From contig JADCHQ010000041.1 of the NCBI GenBank assembly GCA_020248405.1, positions 1-43,015 of the forward strand: a DNA stretch of 43,015 bases, written 5' to 3'. A model generated the notes under the pieces. That model made no database searches. It worked only from the letters and a program-made list of their open reading frames with translations, and was not told the DNA's origin. The position numbers and the translations under genes were made by a program. The DNA comes from Rhodocyclaceae bacterium. Lineage in GTDB: Bacteria > Pseudomonadota > Gammaproteobacteria > Burkholderiales > Ga0077523. Shown in pieces: positions 9,067-16,782 of this stretch; within the stretch, counting starts at the first letter, position 1; every line of letters begins with the position of its first letter.

Positions 9067-9809
9067 GCACCGCCGTGCTGGTGATGGATGCGGGCAACAC
9101 CCGCATCAAATGGGGGCTGCACGATGGCGCCGACTGGAGTGCATCGGGCGCGGTGGCCACTTCCGAGGCCCACGCGCTGCCGGCAGCCCTGGCGGATCTG
9201 CCGCTGGCGCCGTGCCGCCTGCTGGCCGCCAACGTGGCCGGTCCAGCGGCCCGCGCAGCCATCGAGACGGCGGCCCGCAACCTTGGCATCGCGGCTGTGT
9301 TCCTGCGCCCGGCGGAGCGCTGCTGCGGCGTGCGCAACGGCTACCGCGATCCGGCCCGGCTGGGCGCCGACCGCTGGGCGGCGCTGGTGGGGGCGCGGGC
9401 GCGCACCGGCGCGGCCTGCGTGGTGGCCAATGCCGGCACGGCCATCACTGTGGACGCCCTGGACCGCGATGGCCTGTTCATCGGTGGCCTCATCCTGCCG
9501 GGCGTGGAGCTGATGTTGCGATCGCTGGCCGGCGGCACGGCGGATCTGCATGAGGAGCGCGGTGCTTTTGCCGAATTTCCCGTCACCACGGCAGACGCCA
9601 TGACGAGCGGCGCGTTGTGCGCCGCCGCGGGGGCCGTGCGCGCCATGATCGAGCACCTGCAACGGCGCGATGGCGAGGCGCCGGCCTTGCTGCTGACCGG
9701 CGGCGGGGCGCCCGCGATCGAGCCTCGCCTGCCGGGCGGCGGGTTGCTCGTGCCGCGATTGGTTCTGGAGGGCCTGGTGCGCATCGCCACCCAGGAGTAC
9801 GCGCCGTGA
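9063..9809 (+). CDS. coaX: type III pantothenate kinase
   Basis: 248 aa. First step of coenzyme A synthesis, phosphorylating pantothenate with ATP. ASKHA-fold signatures: MDAGNTRIKWG (phosphate 1), LGADRWAALVGA (pantothenate/dimer loop), and NAGTAITVDALD (phosphate 2), then GGLILPGVELM. CoaX needs a monovalent cation and resists feedback by CoA. Overlaps birA at its start and the next gene at its stop, so it is in a three-gene operon; birA-coaX adjacency is standard in betaproteobacteria. Confidence 0.95.
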   Translation: MSTAVLVMDAGNTRIKWGLHDGADWSASGAVATSEAHALPAALADLPLAPCRLLAANVAGPAARAAIETAARNLGIAAVFLRPAERCCGVRNGYRDPARLGADRWAALVGARARTGAACVVANAGTAITVDALDRDGLFIGGLILPGVELMLRSLAGGTADLHEERGAFAEFPVTTADAMTSGALCAAAGAVRAMIEHLQRRDGEAPALLLTGGGAPAIEPRLPGGGLLVPRLVLEGLVRIATQEYAP

Positions 9810-10480
9810 AGGGGCTTGCGGGCGCGCTGCTGATCGTCAACCTGGCGTTGTTCACGTGGGGCTGGCTGCGCGAGCACGCGCCGAGGGTCGAAGATGCCCT
9901 GGCGGGGCAGGAATTGAACCGCGATCGGCTGCGGATCCTGGCCGGCGAATCGGAGCCTGTCCCAGTGCCTGTGCCGACGCAGACACCGGCATCTCTACCC
10001 ACCACGGTGGTGTTGGCCGAGGCTTGCCTGGAGTGGGCGCCCTTTGCCGCTGACGAGGCCGAGCGTGCCCGCGAGGCTCTGCAGTCCCTCGCGCTGGGGC
10101 CGCGGCTGGTGGAAGGCTCGGTCACCGTGCCTGCCGGGTGGTGGGTTTACATCCCGCCGTTCAGGAGCCGCCAGCAGGCCGAACGCAGGGTGGCGGAGCT
10201 GGCGCGCCAGGGCGTGAAGGACACCTACATCGTCCAGGAGCGTGGCGATTGGGAGAATGCCGTGTCGCTGGGGGTGTTTCGCGGCGAGGAGGGCGCGCGG
10301 CGTTACCTCGAGACTCTCAAGGCCCGCGGGTTGCGCTCGGTGGTGGTGGGGGCGCGGCAGCAGCAAGCCCGCCTGGTGGCGCTGTACATCCGCGAGCCGC
10401 GCGAGGCCGAGACCCAGCGGCTGACGGATCTGCGCCAGGCCTTTCCGGGCACCGCGGTGCGTGCCGGACCCTGTCCGTAG
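9806..10480 (+). CDS. SPOR-domain membrane protein
   Basis: 224 aa from the GTG at 9806, overlapping the coaX stop (GTGA). One N-terminal transmembrane segment (about 4-19, LAGALLIVNLALFTWGWL), a Pro-rich linker (EPVPVPVPTQTP), then a C-terminal SPOR repeat domain starting near WWVYIPPFRSRQQAERRVAEL and including GVKDTYIVQ and NAVSLGVFRGEEGARRYLETL. SPOR domains bind denuded peptidoglycan at the septum. Likely a periplasmic-facing envelope protein; this SPOR gene behind coaX is a regular betaproteobacterial neighbour. Ends 11 bases from the convergent ABC gene. Confidence 0.85.
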   Translation: MKGLAGALLIVNLALFTWGWLREHAPRVEDALAGQELNRDRLRILAGESEPVPVPVPTQTPASLPTTVVLAEACLEWAPFAADEAERAREALQSLALGPRLVEGSVTVPAGWWVYIPPFRSRQQAERRVAELARQGVKDTYIVQERGDWENAVSLGVFRGEEGARRYLETLKARGLRSVVVGARQQQARLVALYIREPREAETQRLTDLRQAFPGTAVRAGPCP

Positions 10481-10491
10481 GGATCGCGGCG

Positions 10492-12240
10492 TCAGCTTGC
10501 CGCGGGGGGTGCTGCCGGCTCTGCCAGATTGCGGGTGAGCGGATCGATTTCGAGCACGCGCCGGTGGTGGCGCTCCAGGTCGGGCCGGTGGGCGATGCTC
10601 AGGATGGTGGTGCCCGGCAGGCGCTGCACCAGCAGCGCGTAGAGCGCCTGCTCCGAGGCGGGGTCCAGGCTGGAGGTGGCTTCGTCCAGGAACAGCCAGT
10701 CGGGCCGGTGCAGCAGCGCCCGGGCGATGGCCACGCGCTGCTGTTCCCCGCCGGAGAGCCGCTGGCTCCAGGGCGCCACCTCGTCCAGCTGCCCGGCCAG
10801 CGCCTCGAGCCCCACGTCCGCGAGGGCCGCGCGCAGCGCCTCGTCCGTGAAGGCATCGGCCGCCGAGGGATAGGCCAGCGCATCTCGCAGGCTGCCCAGG
10901 GGAAAGTAGGGCCGCTGGGGCAGGAACAAGGTGCGCGCGCCCTGCGGCACCCGCACCGTGCCCGAGCCGAAGGGCCAGATGCCCGCCATGGCGCGGAACA
11001 GCGTGCTCTTGCCCGAGCCCGACGGCCCGCGCAGCAGCACCCGCTCGCCCGCACCGAAGGTTGCCCGGGCCGAGCCCAGCAGGGCAGCGCCGCCGGGCAG
11101 GCGCAGGCTCACGTCTTCCAGCGCCAGGTGTGCGCCGCCCTGGGCCAGCCCGACGCCCGGGTCGGTGCGGGTGCTCGACTCGGCCTCGGCAATGGCCTGG
11201 CGAAACCCCGTGAGCCGGTCCACGGTGGCCTTCCAGGTGGCGAACTCGCCGTAGGCGTTGATGAACCACGACAGCGCGTTTTGCACATAGCCGAAGGCGC
11301 CGGCCGTCTGGGTGAGATCGCCCAGCTCCAGCTTGCCGGCGAAGTAGCGCGGCCCCGCCACCAGGTAGGGGAAGATGATGGCCGCCTGGGAGTAGCCCAC
11401 CGTAAAGGCATTGAGCAGCTTCTGGCGCTTCATGATCTCCCACCAGTTGCTGGCCACGGCGGCGAAGCGGGTGAGGAACCCCTGTCGCTCGCCGGCTTCG
11501 CCGCGGTAGAGGGCCACGCCCTCCACGTTTTCGCGGAAGCGCGCCAGGGAAAAACGCAGGTCCGCTTCGATCCGCTGGCGGTGAAAATTCAGGCCGATGA
11601 GACGCCGGCCGATGGCATGGGCAATCCAGCTGCCCGCCGCCGCGTAGGCCAGCGCCACCCACACCATGTAGCCGTACACCTCCCAGGTCTGGCCGCCGAG
11701 GCTGAACTCGAGAGCACCCGACAGGCCCCACAGGATGCCCACGAAGGACACGAGCGTCACCACCGAGTCGAGCAGCCCGAGGCTGAGCGACAGCGACTTG
11801 TCCACGAACAGGTCCAGGTCCTCGGCGATGCGCTGGTCGGGGTTGTCGGTGGGCGCGCCGGTAAGCTGCATGCGATAGTAGTTGCGCCCCCCCAGCCACT
11901 GCTCCAGGTAGAAGGCGGTGAGCCAGCGCCGCCAGCGGATCTGCAGCCCCTGGCGCAGGTACACCTGGTATACGGCCATGACGATGTAGATGCAGGCCAG
12001 CAGGGTGAACTGGGTCATGAGCGGCACGAAGGTGGAGCCGTCGCGCTTTTGCAGCGCGGTGAAGAAGGTGTTGTTCCACTGGTTGAGCTGCACGTTCATG
12101 TACACCATGCCCAGGGTGAGGGCGACGATGGCGGCCAGCAGCAGCCGCGCCGAGACGCGCTCCTCCGAAAACCAGTAGGGGCGGGCAAGCTGCCAGAGCT
12201 CGGCCATGAAATGCCGGGCGCGGGTGGAGCGGGAAACCAT
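10492..12240 (-). CDS. SbmA/BacA-like ABC transporter (fused permease-ATPase)
   Basis: 582 aa; start at ATG 12240 chosen because AAAGGAG stands 6-7 bases before it. N-terminal membrane domain (about 1-310) of the SbmA/BacA-YddA type, with several hydrophobic helices and the typical MNVQLNQWNNTFFTALQ and YLRQGLQIRWRRWLT...RNYYRM. C-terminal ATPase: Walker A RGPSGSGKST, signature LSGGEQQRVAIARAL, Walker B WLFLDEATSSLD, switch AHRPDLE. Relatives import peptides, bleomycin or, in mycobacterial BacA (Rv1819c), vitamin B12. It ends the minus-strand run that starts with the B12-dependent LitR regulator; a cobalamin role is inference from that. 42 bases downstream of rfaE2. Confidence 0.88.
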   Translation of the reverse strand: MVSRSTRARHFMAELWQLARPYWFSEERVSARLLLAAIVALTLGMVYMNVQLNQWNNTFFTALQKRDGSTFVPLMTQFTLLACIYIVMAVYQVYLRQGLQIRWRRWLTAFYLEQWLGGRNYYRMQLTGAPTDNPDQRIAEDLDLFVDKSLSLSLGLLDSVVTLVSFVGILWGLSGALEFSLGGQTWEVYGYMVWVALAYAAAGSWIAHAIGRRLIGLNFHRQRIEADLRFSLARFRENVEGVALYRGEAGERQGFLTRFAAVASNWWEIMKRQKLLNAFTVGYSQAAIIFPYLVAGPRYFAGKLELGDLTQTAGAFGYVQNALSWFINAYGEFATWKATVDRLTGFRQAIAEAESSTRTDPGVGLAQGGAHLALEDVSLRLPGGAALLGSARATFGAGERVLLRGPSGSGKSTLFRAMAGIWPFGSGTVRVPQGARTLFLPQRPYFPLGSLRDALAYPSAADAFTDEALRAALADVGLEALAGQLDEVAPWSQRLSGGEQQRVAIARALLHRPDWLFLDEATSSLDPASEQALYALLVQRLPGTTILSIAHRPDLERHHRRVLEIDPLTRNLAEPAAPPAAS

Positions 12241-12282
12241 GGGGACTCCTTTCGAGGCCGGTGGCGCCGGCACCCGCAGCGC

Positions 12283-12768
12283 TCAGGCGCCGCGGATTCG
12301 GGACAGCAAGGCGGTGGTGGAGCGTTCGTGACGAAAGGCGATGGAGTGCACGCTGCCGCCCCAGGCCTGCACTTCACGGGCGCCCACGATGCGATCCACG
12401 CTCCAGTCGCCGCCCTTCACCAGTACCTCGGGCCGGGCGGCGAGAATGGCGGCAAGCGGCGTGTCTTCCTCGAACCAGCTCACCAGATCGGTGCACTCCA
12501 GCGCGGCCACCACGGCCATGCGGTCTTCGAGGATGTTGACGGGGCGATCCTCGCCCTTGCCCAGCCGGCGCACGGAGGCGTCGCTGTTGAGCGCCACGAG
12601 CAGCGTTGCGCCCAGGGCGCGCGCCTCTGCCAGGTAGGTGACGTGGCCGCGGTGCAGGATGTCGAACACGCCATTGGTGAACACCAGCGGGCGTTTGAGG
12701 CCGGCGGCGCGGACGGCCAGCTCGCCAGGTGCGCAGAGCTTGCGCTCGAAGGCTGGCGCAGCCGCCAC
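12283..12768 (-). CDS. rfaE2: D-glycero-beta-D-manno-heptose 1-phosphate adenylyltransferase
   Basis: 161 aa from the GTG at 12768, 5 bases after the stop of the diiron gene. Nucleotidyltransferase fold with [16 protein letters not shown] (H-x-G-H), [16 protein letters not shown], and VKGGDW near the end. It makes ADP-heptose from heptose-1-phosphate for LPS inner core. Only the C-terminal half of E. coli HldE is present, the split form usual in betaproteobacteria (HldE-C/RfaE2). Tight spacing to the diiron gene implies co-transcription, which is unexpected for an LPS core enzyme next to a light-linked cluster. Confidence 0.92.
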   Translation of the reverse strand: MAAAPAFERKLCAPGELAVRAAGLKRPLVFTNGVFDILHRGHVTYLAEARALGATLLVALNSDASVRRLGKGEDRPVNILEDRMAVVAALECTDLVSWFEEDTPLAAILAARPEVLVKGGDWSVDRIVGAREVQAWGGSVHSIAFRHERSTTALLSRIRGA

Positions 12769-12773
12769 CCGGG

Positions 12774-13622
12774 TCAGGCCGCGGCGCCAGCGGCGGCGTC
12801 GCCGCCAAGCGTCTTGCGGTAGCGCGACAGCTCCTGAACCGTGGCGATGGGGCGCTCGAACAGGATCGAGAGGTTCTTCAGGATAATGGCCACCACCTTC
12901 TGCTCCCACTGGCGGCCGAAGTGGATCTGGCCATCGAGCCAGCGCTCCAGCCACTGCGGATCGGGCAGGCGCGATTGCACCGTGTCGTTGGGGAATAGCG
13001 CCTTGCTCACGTGCAGGTTGGTGGGGTGCAGCGCCTTGGCGCTGCGCGCCGAACTGGCCATGAGCGTGCCGATGCGGGCGAAGGCGCCGCGGGCCTCGTC
13101 GCCCAGCCGGTCGATGGCGCGGCGCATGTACTTCAGGTAGGCGCCGGCGTGGCGCGCCTCGTCGCGGGAGATGATTTCGTAGATGGACTTGATCACCGGC
13201 TCGGTGTGCCAGGCGGCGGCGCAGCGGTACCAGTGATTAAGCCGAATCTCGCCGCAGAAGTGCAGCATCAGCGTTTCGAGCGGCGGCGCCGGGTCGAACT
13301 CGAAGCGCACCGCGTGCAACTCCTGCTCGGTGGGCGCGAGCTCGGGGCGGAAACGCCGCAGGTATTCGATCAACACCAGCGAGTGCTTCTGTTCCTCGAA
13401 AAACCACACCGACATGAAAGCCGAGAAGTCGCTGTCGTCGCGGTTGTCGCGCAGGAACATCTCTGTGGCCGGCAACGCCGACCACTCGGTGATGGCGTTC
13501 ATCTTCACGGTCATGGCCTGCTCGTCGGACAGCAGGCCGGGGTCGAAACGGTCCCACGGCACGTCCTCGGCCATGTCCCAGCGCACGGATTCGAGCTGGC
13601 GGTAAATCTCCGGGTAGAGCAT
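12774..13622 (-). CDS. acyl-ACP-desaturase-like diiron protein
   Basis: 282 aa, soluble. Six likely iron ligands fall in the order of the acyl-ACP desaturase fold: E46, E77-x-x-H80 (in EEQKH), E125, and E155-x-x-H158 (in DEARH). That E/ExxH/E/ExxH pattern is the family's diiron signature; the protein is shorter than plant desaturases. The substrate (acyl carrier protein, free acid or other) is unknown. It lies 53 bases downstream of the iron-sulfur photolyase and 5 bases upstream of rfaE2. In a cluster that also encodes a CFA-synthase-like methyltransferase, a fatty-acyl oxidation role is a reasonable inference. A TGATACACT stretch just upstream could be a weak -10. Confidence 0.78.
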   Translation of the reverse strand: MLYPEIYRQLESVRWDMAEDVPWDRFDPGLLSDEQAMTVKMNAITEWSALPATEMFLRDNRDDSDFSAFMSVWFFEEQKHSLVLIEYLRRFRPELAPTEQELHAVRFEFDPAPPLETLMLHFCGEIRLNHWYRCAAAWHTEPVIKSIYEIISRDEARHAGAYLKYMRRAIDRLGDEARGAFARIGTLMASSARSAKALHPTNLHVSKALFPNDTVQSRLPDPQWLERWLDGQIHFGRQWEQKVVAIILKNLSILFERPIATVQELSRYRKTLGGDAAAGAAA

Positions 13623-13675
13623 GGGGCTGGGGGTCCGTTCAGAGGGCCGGGAGTGTATCAGGGATCGGCGCGCGC

Positions 13676-15211
13676 CTAGAGGCGCTCCAGGGCCTCGAGC
13701 ATGCGTGCCGCCTCGGCGCGGATGGCGCCGCGGGCCGGGGCATCAAGGCGCGCCACGTTGCGGGCCATGAGGGCGGTGCGCGGGTTGCGCGCGAACTGCG
13801 CCTCGTACTGGTCGAGGAAATTCCAGTACAGGGTGGTAAACGGGCAGGCGTGCGCGCCGAGGCGTTCGCCGGGCTTATAGCGGCATCCCTTGCAGTGGTT
13901 GCTCATGCGGTCGATGTAGGCGCCCGAGGCCACGTAGGGCTTGCTGGTGAAGCGCCCGCCGTTGGCGTAGAGCGCCATGCCGGCGGTGTTGGGAAGCTCC
14001 ACCCACTCCACCGCGTCCACGTACACCGCGAGGTACCAATCGGCCACGGCCTGGGGCGAGAGCCCCGCCAGCAGTGCGAAGTTGCCCGTCACCATGAGGC
14101 GCTGGATGTGATGGGCGTAGCCGTGGCGCATCGTCTGGCCGATGGCTGCCCGCATGCAGGCCATGTCCGTCTGGCCGGTCCAGAACCAAGCCGGCAGGGG
14201 CCGCGTGTGGCCGAAGTGGTTGTCGGCGGCCAGCTGGGGCATGAAGTGCCAGTACACGCCGCGGATGAACTCGCGCCAGCCCAGGATCTGGCGCACGAAG
14301 CCCTCCACGCCGGCCAGGTCGAGGCCGCGCTCGCGCCAGGCGCGCAGCGCCGCCTCGATCACCTCGCGCGGGTCCAGCAGCTTGAGGTTGAGGCTCGACG
14401 ACAGCAGCGAGTGCCACAGGAACGGCTCGCCCTCCCACATGGCGTCCTGGTGGCGCCCGAAGGAAGGCAGCCGGTGTTCCACGAAGTCCGCCAGCACCCT
14501 GAGCGCTGCGGCCCGGGTGACGGGCCAGGCAAAATCCTCCAGTGCTCCGGGGTGCGCGGCGAAGCGCGTCTGCACCAGGGCCAGCACCTCGCGGGTGATC
14601 GTGTCGGGCGCCTCGCGCAGCGGCGGCGGCACCGTGCCCGGCCCGCCGCGCGAAAAGCCCTGACGGTTGTCGGCGTCGAAGTTCCAGCGCCCGCCGGTGG
14701 GCTCGCCATCCTCCATGAGCACGCCGGTGCGGGCGCGCATCCAGCGGTAGAAGTGCTCCATGCGAAACTCCCGCCGGCCCTCGGCCCAGCGCGCGAATTC
14801 GGCACGGCTCAGCAGGAAGTGGCTGTCCGATACCCAGGTTCCCGCCACGCCGGCCCGCTGGCAGGCCGACTGCACGGCTTCCTGCACGCGCCATTCGCCC
14901 GCTTCGCAAGCCACCAGGCGCTGCGCGCCCAGGTGTCGCAGTGCCGCCTCGAGGCGTTCACCGAGCCCGGCGGGCCCTGGCGCATCCAGGGGCACATAAT
15001 GCACTTGCCAGCCCTGCTCGCGCAGTTCGGCGGCGAAGTGGCGCATGGCCGACAGGAACAGCGCGATGCGTGCCTTGTGGCTCCAGACGTGGCTGGCTTC
15101 ACCCTGGGCTTCGATGAACAGCACCGCCGCGTTTGCACGATCCACGCGGGCGAGTGCCGGGTTGGAGACGCTGAGCTGGTCTCCCAGCACTAGCACCCAA
15201 TCAGCGGGCAC
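13676..15211 (-). CDS. iron-sulfur bacterial cryptochrome/(6-4) photolyase (PhrB-like)
   Basis: 511 aa, GTG start at 15211 overlapping the DUF2256 stop. N-terminal antenna-domain start WVLVLGDQLSVSNPAL is typical of deoxyribodipyrimidine-photolyase-related proteins. Four cysteines at 352, 440, 443 and 456 have the same spacing as the [4Fe-4S] ligands I recall for Agrobacterium PhrB (350, 438, 441, 454). The family binds FAD, a ribityllumazine antenna and the cluster, and PhrB repairs (6-4) photoproducts; some members act as blue-light receptors (CryB). Context with LitR and a class I photolyase favours repair. Second gene after litR on the minus strand. Confidence 0.92.
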   Translation of the reverse strand: MPADWVLVLGDQLSVSNPALARVDRANAAVLFIEAQGEASHVWSHKARIALFLSAMRHFAAELREQGWQVHYVPLDAPGPAGLGERLEAALRHLGAQRLVACEAGEWRVQEAVQSACQRAGVAGTWVSDSHFLLSRAEFARWAEGRREFRMEHFYRWMRARTGVLMEDGEPTGGRWNFDADNRQGFSRGGPGTVPPPLREAPDTITREVLALVQTRFAAHPGALEDFAWPVTRAAALRVLADFVEHRLPSFGRHQDAMWEGEPFLWHSLLSSSLNLKLLDPREVIEAALRAWRERGLDLAGVEGFVRQILGWREFIRGVYWHFMPQLAADNHFGHTRPLPAWFWTGQTDMACMRAAIGQTMRHGYAHHIQRLMVTGNFALLAGLSPQAVADWYLAVYVDAVEWVELPNTAGMALYANGGRFTSKPYVASGAYIDRMSNHCKGCRYKPGERLGAHACPFTTLYWNFLDQYEAQFARNPRTALMARNVARLDAPARGAIRAEAARMLEALERL

Positions 15212-15338
15212 GACGGGATTCCTTGCGGCAGCGATCGGAGCAGTAGAGCACTTCAGTCCACGTGTTGCGCCAGCGTTTGCGCCAGGCCATGGGGCGGCCG
15301 CAATGGGCGCAGGGTTTGCTAGGCAGCGGCTTGGGCAC
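15201..15338 (-). CDS. DUF2256 small zinc-ribbon-like protein
   Basis: 45 aa, GTG start at 15338, stop overlapping the photolyase start by 11 bases. Sequence begins MPKPLPSKPCAHCGRPMAW and holds CAHC and later YCSDRC, i.e. two CxxC-type pairs likely to bind one zinc; the rest is Arg/Trp/Lys-rich. DUF2256 genes regularly sit next to PhrB/CryB-type photolyases; function unknown. 27 bases after the litR stop, so litR, this gene and the photolyase form one transcription unit. Confidence 0.88.
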   Translation of the reverse strand: MPKPLPSKPCAHCGRPMAWRKRWRNTWTEVLYCSDRCRKESRRAR

Positions 15339-15365
15339 GGCGCTGCAACCTGTCAGCGTCGATCC

Positions 15366-16337
15366 TCAGCCAGGGCCGTGAACTGCGCGCCAGTCAGCCA
15401 CCATGGACCCAAGTTGGTCGAGCGAGCGCACCAGCGCCACCCCCTCGATGGCCTTGCGCAACCGGCGCACGCAGCTGCCGCCGGCCCAAAGCTCCACGTT
15501 GCGGGGTAGGGCGAGGCGCAGATCGCGCAGCCCCGAAGCCGCCAGCCGCTCGGGAAAGGCTGCGCTGAAGGACAGCGCCACGATGTCGGCCCGGTGTGCG
15601 CTGGCAGCGCGCACGATTTCAGGCGCCGGGGTTTCCGTGCCCAGAGGAATGCAGGTTGCCCCTTCCACCACCAGCGCAGCCTCCACCATGAGAAGGCCGA
15701 GGTTGTGCGGTTCGGTCGGGAAAGAGGTGAGAAGGACCCGTGGTGCGGTGCTGTGGGCCTGGGCGGAGGTGATGGCGTTGCGCAGCAGGCCCTGGATCTG
15801 CTCGGTGTAGAGGTGCTCCTCGAAGACGGCGAATTCGCCACGCACCCAGGCTTCGCCGACCGCGGTGGTGAGTGGTGCGACGGTTTCCACCACGAAGCGG
15901 AGCAGACCCTGCTTCATGAGCATCTGATTGAGCCGCTGACGAAGCTCCTGCAGTTGGTGTCCGCGGATCAAGGAGAGCACCTCCTGGATCTCGGTGCTGT
16001 GCTCCAGGGCGCCTGCCGGCGCTGTTCCCAGCGCGTTCAGGTCGTCCAGGTGCAGCCCGATGATCTTGCCGGGGCGGTAGCCGCGGTCCATGAGCCGTTT
16101 TACCGCCCGCAGCTTGGCGATCTGGTCGTGCGGGTAGATGCGCTCGCCGTGCTTGTCTCGCAGGGGGCTTGGAAAGCGGTAGCGGCGCTCCCACATACGA
16201 AGAACGTCCTTGGACAAACCCGTGTCGCGTTCCACGGCGCTGATCGACAGCATGGACTCCGCGGGAAGGACTGCCGCGCTCACCGCGGAGGCCTGCCGCA
16301 ACCCGGAGTTGCGCGAAGACGTATCAGTTTTTTCCAT
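15366..16337 (-). CDS. litR: MerR-type B12-binding light-responsive repressor (LitR/CarH family)
   Basis: 323 aa. N-terminal MerR helix-turn-helix (about 29-95: LSISAVERDTGLSKDVLRMW, RRYRFPSP, KHGERIYPHDQI), a four-helix cap (about 115-190) and a Rossmann cobalamin domain. The CarH cap motif W-x9-EH is present (W164, E174, H175), as is the lower-ligand motif EPHNLG (H211) and later CIPLGTETP. LitR/CarH proteins bind adenosylcobalamin as a dark tetramer on DNA and let go when light breaks the Co-C bond. Odd point: the residue after the Trp is Val165, where Thermus CarH has the His that ligates cobalt in the light. First gene of the minus operon; likely autoregulated through the operator upstream. 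Confidence 0.93.
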   Translation of the reverse strand: MEKTDTSSRNSGLRQASAVSAAVLPAESMLSISAVERDTGLSKDVLRMWERRYRFPSPLRDKHGERIYPHDQIAKLRAVKRLMDRGYRPGKIIGLHLDDLNALGTAPAGALEHSTEIQEVLSLIRGHQLQELRQRLNQMLMKQGLLRFVVETVAPLTTAVGEAWVRGEFAVFEEHLYTEQIQGLLRNAITSAQAHSTAPRVLLTSFPTEPHNLGLLMVEAALVVEGATCIPLGTETPAPEIVRAASAHRADIVALSFSAAFPERLAASGLRDLRLALPRNVELWAGGSCVRRLRKAIEGVALVRSLDQLGSMVADWRAVHGPG

Positions 16338-16371
16338 GGATTCAGTACCTTCGGTTTAAGGTGCGGTTGTC

Positions 16372-16390
16372 TTGGACAAATGTTTGACAA
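16372..16390 (+). promoter_or_regulatory. putative LitR/CarH operator: two 11-bp direct repeats
   Basis: TTGGACAA (16372-16379) and TTTGACAA (16383-16390) both fit the CarA/CarH half-site nTnnACAn and start exactly 11 bases apart, the spacing of CarH operators. The second covers the -35 box of the plus-strand promoter. The first also forms TTGTC-N3-GACAA with 16367-16371. A third repeat at +11 (16394) is absent; a poorer one, GAAGACAT, lies at 16400. The site is 35 bases upstream of the litR start and 74 before the small secreted gene, so it could control both directions. Confidence 0.65.
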
Positions 16391-16412
16391 CGGCCAACTG
16401 AAGACATATGGT
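16384..16412 (+). promoter_or_regulatory. sigma70 promoter for the folE2-side transcript
   Basis: TTGACA (16384-16389) is a consensus -35; after 17 bases TATGGT (16407-16412) serves as -10. Transcription would start near 16419, about 45 bases before the ATG at 16464. The -35 lies within the second 11-bp repeat, so a tetramer bound there would block RNA polymerase. Confidence 0.65.
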
Positions 16413-16463
16413 ATCGGCACGTTTGCAGTTTGACTAGGACAATTTGTGTTCTGGGAGGTCACG

Positions 16464-16769
16464 ATGGTCCGCCAAGTTTCGATTGTTTCCGCACTCGCAA
16501 TGGCTCTGGCGCTGACGCCTACCTTGGGGAGAACCAACGCCGGCCAGCCCGCGGTGAACGTCTCTGTGGCCGCGGTGACCAAGGCAACGTCTGTTCGTGA
16601 CAACCGCAACCGGGCGGGCGCTCCCGACGAAGCACCCGCCAAGGCCACTTCCGCTGCGTCTGACGAAGCTCGCCTGAGCGAGTACATCGAAATGCACGGT
16701 CGCGCCACCGACTACACCGGTCGCGCGTCCTTCATGCCCTGGTCGTCCCTCAAGCAAATGGCCAACTAG
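16464..16769 (+). CDS. small secreted protein of unknown function
   Basis: 101 aa from the ATG at 16464 with GGAGG 5 bases upstream. An N-terminal signal peptide (MVRQVSIVSALAMALAL, cleavage near TNA-GQ) points to the periplasm. The mature part is Ala/Thr/Asp-rich and low complexity up to about residue 72, then LSEYIEMHGRATDYTGRASF and a Trp at the end. No family recognised. It is the first gene behind the presumed light-controlled promoter and is followed by a strong hairpin with a T-run, so it may be made in excess over folE2. Confidence 0.7.
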   Translation: MVRQVSIVSALAMALALTPTLGRTNAGQPAVNVSVAAVTKATSVRDNRNRAGAPDEAPAKATSAASDEARLSEYIEMHGRATDYTGRASFMPWSSLKQMAN

Positions 16770-16782
16770 TGGCAGCACCGTC

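Noticed and set aside
10138..12822. 894-aa plus-strand open frame opposite the ABC transporter and rfaE2
   Set aside because: High-GC antisense shadow; both minus-strand genes have full family motifs and the shadow has none.
16394..16442. Third CarH-type repeat (GAAGACAT at 16400, TAGGACAA at 16435)
   Set aside because: Both lack the T at position 2, and neither is 11 bp from the second repeat; only the two-repeat site is reported.
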